A stretch of DNA of 64,000 bases, from positions 310,001 through 374,000 of the forward strand of contig NZ_JAHNZO010000002.1 of the NCBI RefSeq assembly GCF_018998565.1. The letters run 5' to 3'. A program made the translations under genes and the position numbers. Origin of the DNA: Paenibacillus oleatilyticus (GTDB lineage: Bacteria > Bacillota > Bacilli > Paenibacillales > NBRC-103111). How positions within the stretch are numbered: the stretch's first letter is position 1; each line of letters starts with the position of its first letter. Below the pieces are notes generated by a model. That model searched no databases, was not told the DNA's origin, and saw nothing but the letters and a program-made list of their open reading frames with translations. Positions 42,320 to 52,127 of this stretch are shown here, in pieces.

Positions 42320-43798
42320 ATGCCGGATGTTCCGTTCACAGACAATCTGTCCGCAAACCTTCGGATGATGAAGGATGCGATTGGGCATAGCCCTGACGTT
42401 ATTTTCCGAGAGTTTCGAGTTGGACATTCCTCCTGGCAAGCGGCTGTCGTTTATATCGACGGTCTGGTGGATAAAACCGTTCTGAACGAGCAAGTGATCA
42501 AGCCTTTAATGCGGGAACGAGGTCTGTCCAGTGATTCCGCCATGAATAAAGAGCAGCTCAAAAGCACCATTTCCGATTCCGTCGTTTCGACAGCGGAGGT
42601 TCATGAGATGCGCTGCTTGAAGGATTGCGTTCGTAAAGTCCTTGACGGGAATACCGCGCTATTACTGGACGGCTTGACCGATGTTATCGTTCTAAGCACC
42701 GTCGGAGGAGAGAGCCGTTCCATTGAAGAACCGTTATCGGAAGCGGTTGTACGGGGACCGAGAGAAGGCTTTGTCGAGAAGCTTCATACCAATACGGCCA
42801 TGCTTCGGCGCCGAATTAAAGACCCGGGCTTCACCATGATCCCTTACAAGCTTGGACGCCGGTCTCAAACGGACGTGTACCTGATTTATATCCAGGGATT
42901 AACGAACCAAGAGCTCGTGGAAGAAGCGAAGAGCCGAATCGAGCGGATCGATATTGATGAGATATCCGACTCCGGCTATATTGAGCAGCTCATCGAGGAT
43001 CAGACTTACTCTCCGTTTCCGCAGATGCAAAACACGGAGCGGCCTGACCGGGTAGCAGGCGCTTTGTTGCAGGGTCGTATCGCCTTGTTGGTAGACGGGA
43101 CTCCTTTCGCATTGATTATACCGGTCACTTTTTCCATGCTGATGACTTCTTCCGAAGACTATTTCGAACGGTGGATGCCCGCTTCCTTGATCCGCATCCT
43201 GCGATATGGGGCGGCATTCATCGCTCTGTTTCTTCCTGCACTTTATATTGCTTTGATTTCTTACAACCATGGATTAATTCCGACGAAACTCGTCATCTCC
43301 ATTGCAGCGGGACGGGAAGGGGTTCCTTTTCCATCGATCATCGAAGCGCTCATTATGGAAGTGACGCTCGAACTTCTTCGGGAAGCGGGGCTGCGCCTGC
43401 CGAAACCGATCGGACAAGCGGTCGGCATTGTCGGCGGATTGGTGATCGGACAAGCCGCCGTCCAAGCGGCCATCGTGAGTCCTATCATGGTGATCGTCGT
43501 TGCGCTGACCGCCATTTCTTCCTTTGCCTTTCCTCAGTATTCTTCGGCGATTGCCATTCGCATGCTCCGGTTTGCGATGATGATGGCGGCGGCCATACTC
43601 GGGCTTTACGGTGTAATTCTGCTTTTCATCTTCATCATGGCCCATCTTGTGAAGCTCAAGAGCTTCGGGATCGATTATATGGCTCCTTTTGCGCCCATGC
43701 AGGCAAAAGATTGGAAAGACCTGATCGTAAGAGTGCCTCTCCAAATGATGAAGCGGCGTCCCGGACTAAGCAGAGCGCAAGACCGCACGCGCCAATAA
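42320..43798 (+). CDS. Spore germination receptor A subunit (GerA family)
   Basis: A 492-residue protein with a large soluble N-terminal domain and about five C-terminal membrane segments. Family marks are TALLLDGLTDVIVLSTVGGESRSIEEP, EAVVRGPREGFVE, NTAMLRRRIKDP and YLIYIQG. With the B and C subunits encoded next it forms a receptor in the spore inner membrane that responds to a nutrient. Which nutrient is unknown. The ATG at 42320 follows GGAGAAGG by eight bases. Confidence 0.92.
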   Translation: MPDVPFTDNLSANLRMMKDAIGHSPDVIFREFRVGHSSWQAAVVYIDGLVDKTVLNEQVIKPLMRERGLSSDSAMNKEQLKSTISDSVVSTAEVHEMRCLKDCVRKVLDGNTALLLDGLTDVIVLSTVGGESRSIEEPLSEAVVRGPREGFVEKLHTNTAMLRRRIKDPGFTMIPYKLGRRSQTDVYLIYIQGLTNQELVEEAKSRIERIDIDEISDSGYIEQLIEDQTYSPFPQMQNTERPDRVAGALLQGRIALLVDGTPFALIIPVTFSMLMTSSEDYFERWMPASLIRILRYGAAFIALFLPALYIALISYNHGLIPTKLVISIAAGREGVPFPSIIEALIMEVTLELLREAGLRLPKPIGQAVGIVGGLVIGQAAVQAAIVSPIMVIVVALTAISSFAFPQYSSAIAIRMLRFAMMMAAAILGLYGVILLFIFIMAHLVKLKSFGIDYMAPFAPMQAKDWKDLIVRVPLQMMKRRPGLSRAQDRTRQ

Positions 43799-43824
43799 AA
43801 AAGGTAAGGTGAGTCGTCACCATC

Positions 43825-44919
43825 ATGAGTCGTAAAGATGAAATTACATCGTTGCAAGCTTCATTTATCGTATCGAAAAGCATGATTGGGACAGGGATTC
43901 TGTTTTTGCCGCAGATTATGGCGAAGGAGGTGGGGACGCCGGACGGATGGATTTCCGTTCTGATTGGCGGTTTCCTCGCTTTACTGGCCGGGTATGTCAT
44001 CATCAAACTAAACCAGCGTTTTCCCAAACAAACGTTTTTCGAATTCAGCCAAACGGTGTTCGGCAAGGTGATAGGCGCGGTTCATATTGTCCTGCTGAGC
44101 GCTTATTTTACGATATCTGCCGGGTATTTGGCTCGTGTCATGGGCGAGGTGATCCGCATGTATTTGCTGGATAAAACCCCGATTTCGTTTATCATCATTG
44201 TCTTTATGATGGTTGGGGTTTATCTCGCCATAGGAGGAATTAACCCGATTGCGCGCTTGATCGAGCTATTTTTTCCCGTGATCTTAATCATCCTCGTTAC
44301 GCTGATCGCGTTCAGCTTTAAGGAGTTCGAACTGGACAATATCAGGCCGGTGCTGGGGGAAGGATTTATGCCGGTATGGAAAGGAATAGCCTCTTCGACT
44401 TTCGCTTACAGCGGCTTCGAGATTATGCTGGTTTTAAGCGCGTTTATGAAGAAGCCCCGGGACGCCGTAAAATCCATGCTGACAGGCATCGGCATCGTGA
44501 TTCCTCTGTATACGTTAACCGTTTTAATTTCAATCGGAACGCTCACGGTAGACGAAGTTAAGACGCTGACCTGGCCAACCATGTCGGTAGCCAAGGACAT
44601 CGAATTGCCGGGAGGATTTTTCGAGCGGTTCGAGTCGTTGTTCTCCGTGCTTTGGGTCATCTCGATGTATGCGACTTTTGTTCCGTACTATTATGTGGCA
44701 AGCCTCGGGCTCGGGCATTTGTTCAGGAGGAATTTCCGGATCTTTATTTACCTCCTGTTCCCGGTGATTTATATCATTGCCATATTCCCGAAAAAATTAA
44801 ACGACGTACTGAGCTTCGGCGGTTTTCTTAATAATTTTGCCTTGTTCATTATTGCGATCATGCCGATCTACTTCTGGATTTTCGTCAAGCTGAGGAGGAA
44901 AGGCCATGCGAACGGCTAG
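43825..44919 (+). CDS. Spore germination receptor B subunit (GerB permease)
   Basis: A 364-residue protein with about ten membrane segments and the amino-acid-permease-like fold of GerB, including MIGTGILFLPQIM and WKGIASSTFAYSGFEIM. It is the integral subunit thought to bind the germinant. It overlaps the C subunit gene by 14 bases. Confidence 0.92.
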   Translation: MSRKDEITSLQASFIVSKSMIGTGILFLPQIMAKEVGTPDGWISVLIGGFLALLAGYVIIKLNQRFPKQTFFEFSQTVFGKVIGAVHIVLLSAYFTISAGYLARVMGEVIRMYLLDKTPISFIIIVFMMVGVYLAIGGINPIARLIELFFPVILIILVTLIAFSFKEFELDNIRPVLGEGFMPVWKGIASSTFAYSGFEIMLVLSAFMKKPRDAVKSMLTGIGIVIPLYTLTVLISIGTLTVDEVKTLTWPTMSVAKDIELPGGFFERFESLFSVLWVISMYATFVPYYYVASLGLGHLFRRNFRIFIYLLFPVIYIIAIFPKKLNDVLSFGGFLNNFALFIIAIMPIYFWIFVKLRRKGHANG

Positions 44920-46105
44920 AAGCTTACGCGTGCTTTCGGCTAGTCTGTTTCTGTTGTCCATGACAGGCTGCTGGGACCGGGTAGAGATCGAGGACGTAGG
45001 GATCGTGCTTGGTATCGGCTTTGACATGCCCGCTCATGAAGCAACGAATCAAGAGAATGGGATGCCCAAAGGTAAACAAGGCAAGGTTGAGCGAATCGCC
45101 ATGACGCATCATTTTGCCGTGCCAAAGCAATTTTCCGCAAAAGAGGGGGTTTCAGCACAAAAGGATTATATAAACATCTTTAGCGAAGGAAGGGTCGTAT
45201 TTGACAACATTAACGGTTTATCAACGCGCTTGTCCCGCACTCCCAGTTATGAGCATCTGAGAGTTATTCTCATTAGCGAAGAGGTGGCACGCAGCTTTGA
45301 TTTGAGAGATATCATCAACTTCTTGCTGCGAAACCCGGAGGCGAGACGGTCGATTCGTGTATTGGTATGCGAGGGAAAAACAAGAACCGTGTTAGAAAAG
45401 AAAGGCATCGTGGCGAACCCGGCTTTGAATATAAGGGGACTTGTAGAAGGCTTCCGCAAGACGCTGCGTATCCCTCCGATCATGAAGCTTGGAGATCTGT
45501 CCGAAAATTTAACGAAAAAAGAAAATTTCGTCATTCAATGGGTAACTGCAGCGCGAGAAGAAACGACGCTGTCCGGGGCCGCCGTGATCCGGGGAAAGGA
45601 TGCCAGAATGGCCGGTTGGTTGGATGAGGAAGAGACGGTCGGCTTGAACTGGCTGAAGGGGGAGAGGAAGAGAACGGGAATTATCGAAGGAACGGACCCG
45701 ATCAGCGGGGAAAAGATCGTCTATGAGGTCCGCAAGTTCACAAGAAGCATCAAGCCCAGGCACAAGGACGGGCGAATCTCCTTTCAGGTGGAGATTAAGA
45801 CGGAAGGAAGGCTGCGGGAAGATTGGGTCGATTCGGACGATGCTTTTAACGAAGAATTTATCGCCAGGGCGGAGCGGGCGGCAGAAGCGTCGATCAAGTC
45901 TTCGCTTAAAAAAGTGCTGGTCAAAATGCAAAAGAAACTGAGGCTGGATGCCGCCGGGTTCGGGAAACGGCTGCAAGTCGAATATCCTCAGGTATGGAAC
46001 AAAGTGAAAGAGAACTGGGATTCTACGTTTAGCGAAGCTTCGATCGAGGTTAAAGTGAATGCCCGAATCGTCGAATTTGGAACCAGAGGAAGCAAGGGGG
46101 GATGA
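44906..46105 (+). CDS. Spore germination receptor C subunit (Ger(x)C lipoprotein)
   Basis: A 399-residue lipoprotein with lipobox SMTGC and the family run WDRVEIEDVGIVLGIGFD immediately after. The C-terminal third is lysine-rich and helical. It is anchored to the outer face of the spore inner membrane. It completes the A-B-C operon; GGAGGAAAGG precedes its ATG within the B gene. Confidence 0.92.
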   Translation: MRTARSLRVLSASLFLLSMTGCWDRVEIEDVGIVLGIGFDMPAHEATNQENGMPKGKQGKVERIAMTHHFAVPKQFSAKEGVSAQKDYINIFSEGRVVFDNINGLSTRLSRTPSYEHLRVILISEEVARSFDLRDIINFLLRNPEARRSIRVLVCEGKTRTVLEKKGIVANPALNIRGLVEGFRKTLRIPPIMKLGDLSENLTKKENFVIQWVTAAREETTLSGAAVIRGKDARMAGWLDEEETVGLNWLKGERKRTGIIEGTDPISGEKIVYEVRKFTRSIKPRHKDGRISFQVEIKTEGRLREDWVDSDDAFNEEFIARAERAAEASIKSSLKKVLVKMQKKLRLDAAGFGKRLQVEYPQVWNKVKENWDSTFSEASIEVKVNARIVEFGTRGSKGG

Positions 46106-46176
46106 AGGGAACGGCATTTTTGCTGCCTTTGCACATTGATGCTCATTTGCGACTGATAATTAATAATTTAGACAAA

Positions 46177-46221
46177 AGTAAGCGCTGTACAAATCATAAA
46201 TAATCATATACAATCATAAAT
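46177..46221 (+). promoter_or_regulatory. fru operon promoter with cre-like site and three 10-base repeats
   Basis: TGTACA (46186-46191), 17 bases, TACAAT (46209-46214). AGTAAGCGCTGTAC (46177-46190) is a partial cre match overlapping the -35. AATCATAAAT, AATCATATAC and AATCATAAAT at 46192, 46202 and 46212 form three direct repeats with an exact 10-base period across the spacer and -10. DeoR-family regulators often bind such repeats, so this is a candidate FruR operator. Confidence 0.6.
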
Positions 46222-46287
46222 GAGAAACATCGATGAATTATCAGTCAAATATGAGCATGTGAAGGCAGCGTAGGGGGAGGGACACGA

Positions 46288-47073
46288 ATGCTGTTTGAGG
46301 AAGAGCGTCAGCAGAAAATCGCCGATTATGTTCAAACGCGGGAACGGGCTTCGGTTCAGGAACTGGCACAGCAGTTTCAAGTATCCGAATCGACCGTCCG
46401 CAGGGATCTGAAGATTCTGGAGGAGAGCAGCCAGCTTCGCCGCACGCATGGGGGAGCAGTAGCGCTGGTAAACGATAATTCGGAGCCACCGTTCATCGAG
46501 AAGGAAGACAGCTACCGGGCACAGAAGGAGGCGATCGCCAAAGCCGCCGCGGCCATGATCCAGGAAGGGGATACGATTGTTCTGGATTCCGGCACGACAA
46601 CTTATTATTTGGCCAAGGAACTAAAAGCTTTCAAGCAATTAACCGTGGTGACCAATTCGGTCATGGCCGCGCAAGAGCTGCTCACGCATCCGGGTGTGGA
46701 TCTCGTGCTAACCGGCGGGTCGCTTCGTCATGAAACGCTCGCGATGGTCGGGCCGTTGACGGAGAAAGCTTTGAAAGCGGTCTATGTGGACAAAGCCTTT
46801 CTGGCAACAAACGGGCTGGACCCGGTGATCGGGCTGACGACGCCGAATATATTGGAAGCTTCGGCGAAGCAAAGTATTCTTCGCTCGGCCAAACAGGTGA
46901 TTTTGCTTGCGGATCACAGCAAATTCGGGAAAGTATCGTTTGCCAAAGTGGCCGGACTTCCGGAGATTGACCACTGGATCACCGACGACGGATTGCCGGA
47001 CAATGCGCGGGAGGAGCTGGAGGCGGCTGGCCTGTCGGTGACGATTGTCCATGTGGGGGGCGAGAGGGCATGA
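46288..47073 (+). CDS. fruR: DeoR-family regulator of the fructose operon
   Basis: A 261-residue protein with the DeoR helix-turn-helix RQQKIADYVQTRERASVQELAQQF and VSESTVRRDLKILEE, then the effector domain with DSGTTTYYLAKEL and VLTGGSLR. Homologues repress fructose genes and are released by fructose 1-phosphate. It overlaps fruK by four bases (ATGA). Confidence 0.9.
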   Translation: MLFEEERQQKIADYVQTRERASVQELAQQFQVSESTVRRDLKILEESSQLRRTHGGAVALVNDNSEPPFIEKEDSYRAQKEAIAKAAAAMIQEGDTIVLDSGTTTYYLAKELKAFKQLTVVTNSVMAAQELLTHPGVDLVLTGGSLRHETLAMVGPLTEKALKAVYVDKAFLATNGLDPVIGLTTPNILEASAKQSILRSAKQVILLADHSKFGKVSFAKVAGLPEIDHWITDDGLPDNAREELEAAGLSVTIVHVGGERA

Positions 47074-48008
47074 GCTCTAAAGTTCTTACCGTCACCCTCA
47101 ATCCGGCTTTGGACAAAACCGTAACGATTGAAGAGTTCGTGAGCGGCGGATTAAATCGGATTAAAGCGTGGAGAACGGACGCCGGCGGCAAAGGAATCAA
47201 CGTCGCCAAAGCGCTCAAGCATTTTTCCGTCGACGTGGCATCATGGGGGCTGACGGCCGGCCACCAGGGAAAGATCGTTACCGAACAGCTTACCGGTCTG
47301 GGCATCCCCAGCTATTTTATCGAGACGGAAGGCGAGACCAGAACCAATCTGAAAGTATACGTCGAATGCACCCAAGAAACGACCGAGCTTAACGAAGCGG
47401 GCTTTACGGTTGGCCGGAAAGCACTGCACGAGTTTATCGAGAGGTATACCGAAGCGGTCCGCAACGTTTCGATTGTCGTGTTGGGGGGCAGCTTGCCGCC
47501 CGGAGCGCCGGACGATACGTACAAGACGTTAATCGAGATTGCGAATTGCGCCGGAGCCCGGACAGTGCTGGATGCCGACGGAGAGCCGTTCGTGCACGGG
47601 ATTGAAGCCGTTCCGTATGCGATCAAACCTAACATTCACGAGTTGGAAGCGCTTTTTAAAGAAACCTTCCGAAGCGACACGGAGATTGTTTCCGCTGCAA
47701 GAAGGCTCACAGGCAAAGGTATCGCTTATGTAGCTGTTTCTTTAGGAGCCGAAGGGTCGATTCTGGTCAGCGAAACGGAAGCGGTGCGCGCCAAGCCGTT
47801 TCCGATTGTGCCTCTGAGCACGGTCGGCGCCGGCGATTCCATGGTGGCCGCTTTGGTGTACTGCCTGCTGGAAGGGAAGTCGCTGGAGGAGATGGCCCGG
47901 TGGACATCGGCGGCGGGAACGGTGACCGCTTCCAAGCCGGGAACGGAAGTTTGTACGCTTGCCGAAGTGGAAGAGAAGGTAAGCAAGGTGACGATATGGC
48001 CCTTATAA
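47070..48008 (+). CDS. fruK: 1-phosphofructokinase
   Basis: A 312-residue PfkB-family kinase. TDAGGKGINVAKALKHF is the N-terminal sugar-binding motif, and STVGAGDSMVAALVY holds the catalytic aspartate and anion hole. It phosphorylates the fructose 1-phosphate delivered by the PTS permease encoded downstream. Confidence 0.93.
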   Translation: MSSKVLTVTLNPALDKTVTIEEFVSGGLNRIKAWRTDAGGKGINVAKALKHFSVDVASWGLTAGHQGKIVTEQLTGLGIPSYFIETEGETRTNLKVYVECTQETTELNEAGFTVGRKALHEFIERYTEAVRNVSIVVLGGSLPPGAPDDTYKTLIEIANCAGARTVLDADGEPFVHGIEAVPYAIKPNIHELEALFKETFRSDTEIVSAARRLTGKGIAYVAVSLGAEGSILVSETEAVRAKPFPIVPLSTVGAGDSMVAALVYCLLEGKSLEEMARWTSAAGTVTASKPGTEVCTLAEVEEKVSKVTIWPL

Positions 48009-48044
48009 TTTCATTTGCGATCATGAGTTGAGGAGGCGCTCCAC

Positions 48045-49418
48045 ATGAAAAAGATTTTGGCTGTGACCGCTTGTCCGACGGGGGTAGCGCATACGTACAT
48101 GGCTGCCGAATCCTTAGCCAAAGCGGCAAGAGAGAAGCAGGTTCCGATGAAGGTAGAGACGAGAGGAGCCGTCGGCGTCGAGAACGAGCTCTCCCCGGAG
48201 GAGATTGCCGAGGCGCATGCGATCATTGTAGCGGCTGACACGGACGTATTGGAATCCCGTTTTGCGGGCAAACCTGTTGTCAAAGTGCCGGTAGCCCAGG
48301 CTATTAAAGATCCGGCCGGGCTTATTGACGAAGCGTTGAACAAACAAGCCGCACCCGCCGCAGATTACCGGGAGCAGGTGGAGCAATCGAAGGCGCAGCG
48401 CAGCGCTTCCCGGACCGGGGCGTATAAGCATTTGATGACCGGCGTATCCAATATGCTTCCTTTGGTTGTGGCAGGCGGACTGCTGATTGCCCTTTCCTTT
48501 GTGTTCGGCATCGAGGCGTTTAAAGAGAAAGGCACACTGGCCGCCGCGTTAATGGATATCGGGGGCGGAGCGGCGTTCGCGCTCATGGTTCCGATATTGG
48601 CCGGATTCATTGCCTTCTCGATTGCGGAAAAGCCGGGTCTTGCTCCTGGTCTCGTAGGCGGCATGCTGGCCTCCAAAATCGGGGCAGGGTTCCTTGGCGG
48701 CATCATTGCCGGATTTTTGGCCGGTTATGTAGCGAAGTGGTTAAAGGACTATATCAAGCTGCCCAGAAATTTGGAAGGCTTAAAGCCGATTTTGCTTATT
48801 CCGCTTCTGGCGACCGGCATAACCGGACTTCTGATGATCTATGTCATCGGGGAGCCTGTGAAGACGATCATGGACGGCTTGACGGAATGGCTGAAATCGC
48901 TCGGATCGACCAACGCCGTCTTACTTGGCGGTTTGCTTGGACTCATGATGGCCTTCGATATGGGCGGACCGGTGAATAAAGCGGCGTATACGTTTTCCGT
49001 AGGTTTATTGGCCAGCGATGTATACGGGCCAATGGCCGCCGTCATGGCCGCCGGGATGACGCCTCCGCTCGGATTATGGTTGGCGACGCTGCTCGCTCCG
49101 AAGAAATATACCAAGGAAGAGCGGGATGCCGGCAAGGCAGCCTCCGTACTGGGAATTTCGTTCATTACCGAAGGTGCCATTCCGTTTGCGGCAAGTGATC
49201 CGTTCCGCGTCATTCCTTCGATTATGGTCGGCTCCGCTTTAACGGGCGCTCTATCAATGCTTTTCGGCGCGACGCTTCGTGCGCCTCACGGCGGCATCTT
49301 CGTCTTGCCGATTCCGAACGCGGTGAGCCACCTGGCCTTGTATGCCGCAGCGATCGTCGCAGGAACCATCGTTACGGCGATCGTATTGAATGTATTAAAA
49401 AAACCTGTTTTGAAATAG
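48045..49418 (+). CDS. fruA: Fructose PTS enzyme IIBC
   Basis: A 457-residue protein. Residues 1-100 are EIIB with the phospho-cysteine in VTACPTGVAHTYMAAE. A short linker leads to EIIC with about eight to ten membrane segments and blocks such as LMMAFDMGGPVNKAAY and ITEGAIPFAASDP. It imports and phosphorylates fructose, using the separate EIIA encoded 12 bases downstream. Confidence 0.92.
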   Translation: MKKILAVTACPTGVAHTYMAAESLAKAAREKQVPMKVETRGAVGVENELSPEEIAEAHAIIVAADTDVLESRFAGKPVVKVPVAQAIKDPAGLIDEALNKQAAPAADYREQVEQSKAQRSASRTGAYKHLMTGVSNMLPLVVAGGLLIALSFVFGIEAFKEKGTLAAALMDIGGGAAFALMVPILAGFIAFSIAEKPGLAPGLVGGMLASKIGAGFLGGIIAGFLAGYVAKWLKDYIKLPRNLEGLKPILLIPLLATGITGLLMIYVIGEPVKTIMDGLTEWLKSLGSTNAVLLGGLLGLMMAFDMGGPVNKAAYTFSVGLLASDVYGPMAAVMAAGMTPPLGLWLATLLAPKKYTKEERDAGKAASVLGISFITEGAIPFAASDPFRVIPSIMVGSALTGALSMLFGATLRAPHGGIFVLPIPNAVSHLALYAAAIVAGTIVTAIVLNVLKKPVLK

Positions 49419-49430
49419 GAGGATGAACGT

Positions 49431-49883
49431 ATGAATATTCAAGCACTTTTGCAGGAACAAAGCATTATGATTCCGCTGGAAGCATCCGACAAGGAAAGCT
49501 GTATCCGGGCGATGATTGACGGACTCGAAGCCGCGGGATGCCTCCGCGACAAGTCCGCTTATTTGGACGCTGTGATGAAGCGGGAAGAGACGGGATCGAC
49601 AGGAATCGGTTTTGGCGTCGCCATTCCGCACGGAAAGTCTGGCGGCGTAAGCAAAGCCGGACTGGCTTTTGCCAAGCTGACGCAGCCGCTCGATTGGCAG
49701 TCTCTGGACGGAAATCCGGTATCGATCGTGTTTATGATCGCCGTTCCGGAGGAAGCGGCGGGCAATGAGCATTTGCAGATCTTGATCGCGCTTTCCCGGA
49801 AGCTAATTGACGAACAGTTCCGTCAAAGCTTGTTGAACGTGACAGAGCCACAGCAATTGATCGACCTATTGCAAACCATCTAG
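49431..49883 (+). CDS. Fructose PTS enzyme IIA
   Basis: A 150-residue EIIA of the fructose/mannitol type. The phosphorylated histidine is in GVAIPHGKSGGV near residue 66. It passes phosphate from HPr to the EIIB domain. AGGAGG precedes the ATG. Being a separate polypeptide rather than fused to HPr or EIIBC is one of several family arrangements. Confidence 0.92.
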   Translation: MNIQALLQEQSIMIPLEASDKESCIRAMIDGLEAAGCLRDKSAYLDAVMKREETGSTGIGFGVAIPHGKSGGVSKAGLAFAKLTQPLDWQSLDGNPVSIVFMIAVPEEAAGNEHLQILIALSRKLIDEQFRQSLLNVTEPQQLIDLLQTI

Positions 49884-49897
49884 GAGGAGACAAGCGT

Positions 49898-50176
49898 ATG
49901 ATAACGAAAGAGGTTACGATCCGGAACGCATCCGGATTTCATATTCGGCCTGCCCAGCTCTTTACGGAGAAAGCGACGATATTTCAATCGAAAATTACCG
50001 TGAACTTCCACAAGGAATCCGGTACGGCGGAAGCGGATGGGAAAAGCATCCTGGGTCTGATGACCTTGGGATTGGAGAAAGGCTCGGTCGTTACCCTTGC
50101 GGCGGATGGACCGGATGAGCGGGAGGCGCTTGATTCGCTAGTCGAATTGGTAGAGAGTGGCTTTGGGGAAGGTTAA
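49898..50176 (+). CDS. ptsH: HPr-like phosphocarrier of the fructose operon
   Basis: A 92-residue HPr with the catalytic histidine in ASGFHIRPAQ (His16) and the regulatory serine region DGKSILGLMTLG. The presence of the serine means HPr kinase could phosphorylate it for CcpA signalling. An operon copy beside its own enzyme I suggests a dedicated fructose phosphoryl chain, or that this is the cell's main ptsHI. Confidence 0.92.
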   Translation: MITKEVTIRNASGFHIRPAQLFTEKATIFQSKITVNFHKESGTAEADGKSILGLMTLGLEKGSVVTLAADGPDEREALDSLVELVESGFGEG

Positions 50177-50215
50177 CATCGCAGAACAAAGAGCCAGGGA
50201 ATGGAGAGACAATCG

Positions 50216-51955
50216 ATGGCGGAAAAAAAGCTGAAGGGACTTGGCGTATCGGCCGGGGTGAGAATCGGGAAAGCTTTCGTCTACTCGCCTGTCAGGCTGA
50301 CGGATATCGAGAGCAGGAAAACCGATGATAGCGGCTTGGAATTGCAGCGGCTTCAACAAGCCAAAGCGAAATGCTCGGAGCAGCTTCAAGCGCTGATTGA
50401 TCGCGCGCAAAGCACGCTAGGAGAAGATAAGGCGATGATCTTGAAGGGGCAGCTTAGCTTCTTGTCGGACCCGGTCTTTTATCCGCCGATGGAAGATCTG
50501 ATCGCGCGGGAGCAATGGACGGCCGAGACGGCGGTTCACAAAGTCGTGACTCAGGTCGCGGGCTTATTCGAGAGTATGGCAAACGAGTACATGCGGGAAA
50601 GAGCGGCCGACGTTCGCGATGTGGGCAACCGGCTGTTCGCCCAATTGTCGGATCATCAAGGCACCCGGCTCTCGGACATTCGGGAGCAGGTCATTCTGGT
50701 CGCGGACGATCTGACCCCTTCGGATACGGTCCAATTGGATAAAAACCTGGTGCTCGGGTTTGTTACACGAATAGGGGGCAAGACGTCGCATACGGCGATT
50801 TTGGCCAACTCGCTAGGCATCTCGGCCGTCTTGGGGATCGGAGACGGGATGGAAGCCATCGATCACGGCGACGAGCTTATTATCGACGGCTCCGTGGGGG
50901 ATTGCATCGTGAGCCCGTCTGCGGCAACGATCGAAACGTTTCGGGAGCAGCAGCAGCGGGAGGAATCGGAATGGGCCGATCTAAAGGCCTACGCGAATCG
51001 TGCGGCTGTCACGAAGGATGGCTTTCGAGTGGAGCTGGCTGCGAATATCGGAACGGTAGAGGAATCGTTGTCCTTGTTGGAGCACGGAGCCGAAGCGGTG
51101 GGGCTGTACCGGACGGAATTTTTGTTCATGGGACAATCTCAACTGCCCGATGAAGAAACCCAATATCAAGCGTATTCGGCCGTGGCCGAAGCGATGCGGG
51201 GCCGTCCCGTCGTCATTCGTACGCTGGATATCGGAGGAGATAAGGAGCTTCCTTACCTGGAGCTGCCGAAGGAGATGAACCCTTTTCTCGGCTATCGGGC
51301 GATCCGGATCGGCTTGGATAGAAGAGAGCTGCTTCTTACCCAGCTTAAAGCGATCGCCAGAGCCGGCGTTCATGGAACCGTCAAGATTATGTTTCCGATG
51401 ATTTCGGGGCTGGAGGAATGGCGCGAGGCGAAAGCGATTTACGAGCAGGCATGCGAACAGCTTCGTCAGGAAGGCAAGCCGTTCGCCGATTCGGTAGAGC
51501 TTGGGATCATGATCGAAATTCCGTCCGCGGCTCTGATGGCCGACAGCTTTGCTAAGGAAGTTGATTTTTTCAGCATCGGAACGAACGATTTGGTGCAGTA
51601 TACGGTTGCCGTCGATCGCATGAACGAAAAGGTCTCCCATTTGTACGACTACTTCCATCCGGCCGTCCTAAGATTGGTGAAACAGGTTATCGATGCGTCG
51701 GTCCGTCACGGCAAATGGACAGGGATGTGCGGAACGATGGCCGGCGACCCGCTTGCCGCCCCTCTATTGGTCGGTTTGGGTCTTCACGAATGGAGCATGT
51801 CCGCATCTTCGCTTTCCAAGGTGAAAAAGGTGATCGTCCATGTGAATCGAAGCGAGTGTGCCGCCTTGGCAGAGCGCGTATTGTCGCTGGATACGGCCGC
51901 CGAGGTAAGACAAGCGCTGGAAGCCTTCCATCGGCAGATCGAGGCAGGCGTGTGA
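50216..51955 (+). CDS. ptsI: PTS enzyme I
   Basis: A 579-residue phosphoenolpyruvate-protein phosphotransferase. The phospho-histidine lies in GGKTSHTAILANSLG, and the C-terminal PEP-binding barrel has RTEFLFMG, DIGGDKELPY, MFPMISG and FFSIGTNDLVQY. The ATG at 50216 is preferred, with GGAGAG seven bases upstream; an ATG at 50201 lacks a spaced site. It ends the six-gene operon; a terminator follows. Confidence 0.92.
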   Translation: MAEKKLKGLGVSAGVRIGKAFVYSPVRLTDIESRKTDDSGLELQRLQQAKAKCSEQLQALIDRAQSTLGEDKAMILKGQLSFLSDPVFYPPMEDLIAREQWTAETAVHKVVTQVAGLFESMANEYMRERAADVRDVGNRLFAQLSDHQGTRLSDIREQVILVADDLTPSDTVQLDKNLVLGFVTRIGGKTSHTAILANSLGISAVLGIGDGMEAIDHGDELIIDGSVGDCIVSPSAATIETFREQQQREESEWADLKAYANRAAVTKDGFRVELAANIGTVEESLSLLEHGAEAVGLYRTEFLFMGQSQLPDEETQYQAYSAVAEAMRGRPVVIRTLDIGGDKELPYLELPKEMNPFLGYRAIRIGLDRRELLLTQLKAIARAGVHGTVKIMFPMISGLEEWREAKAIYEQACEQLRQEGKPFADSVELGIMIEIPSAALMADSFAKEVDFFSIGTNDLVQYTVAVDRMNEKVSHLYDYFHPAVLRLVKQVIDASVRHGKWTGMCGTMAGDPLAAPLLVGLGLHEWSMSASSLSKVKKVIVHVNRSECAALAERVLSLDTAAEVRQALEAFHRQIEAGV

Positions 51956-51982
51956 CTCGCTTAAATGAATGATATCCATTGG

Positions 51983-52011
51983 TAGACTGTTTCGGCAGTC
52001 TATTTTTTTTT
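51983..52011 (+). terminator. Terminator of the fructose operon
   Basis: TAGACTG (51983-51989), loop TTTCGG, CAGTCTA (51996-52002), then eight to nine T bases. Confidence 0.93.
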
Positions 52012-52127
52012 GAATTTCGAAATAACTCTCCATCTGATAGTGGATGAACCTTCTCCGACAGGAAAATAAAGGGATTCGTCGAAATATGGCGAATTATGAG
52101 CATAACTACGTTCTGGAGGAGAAGTCC

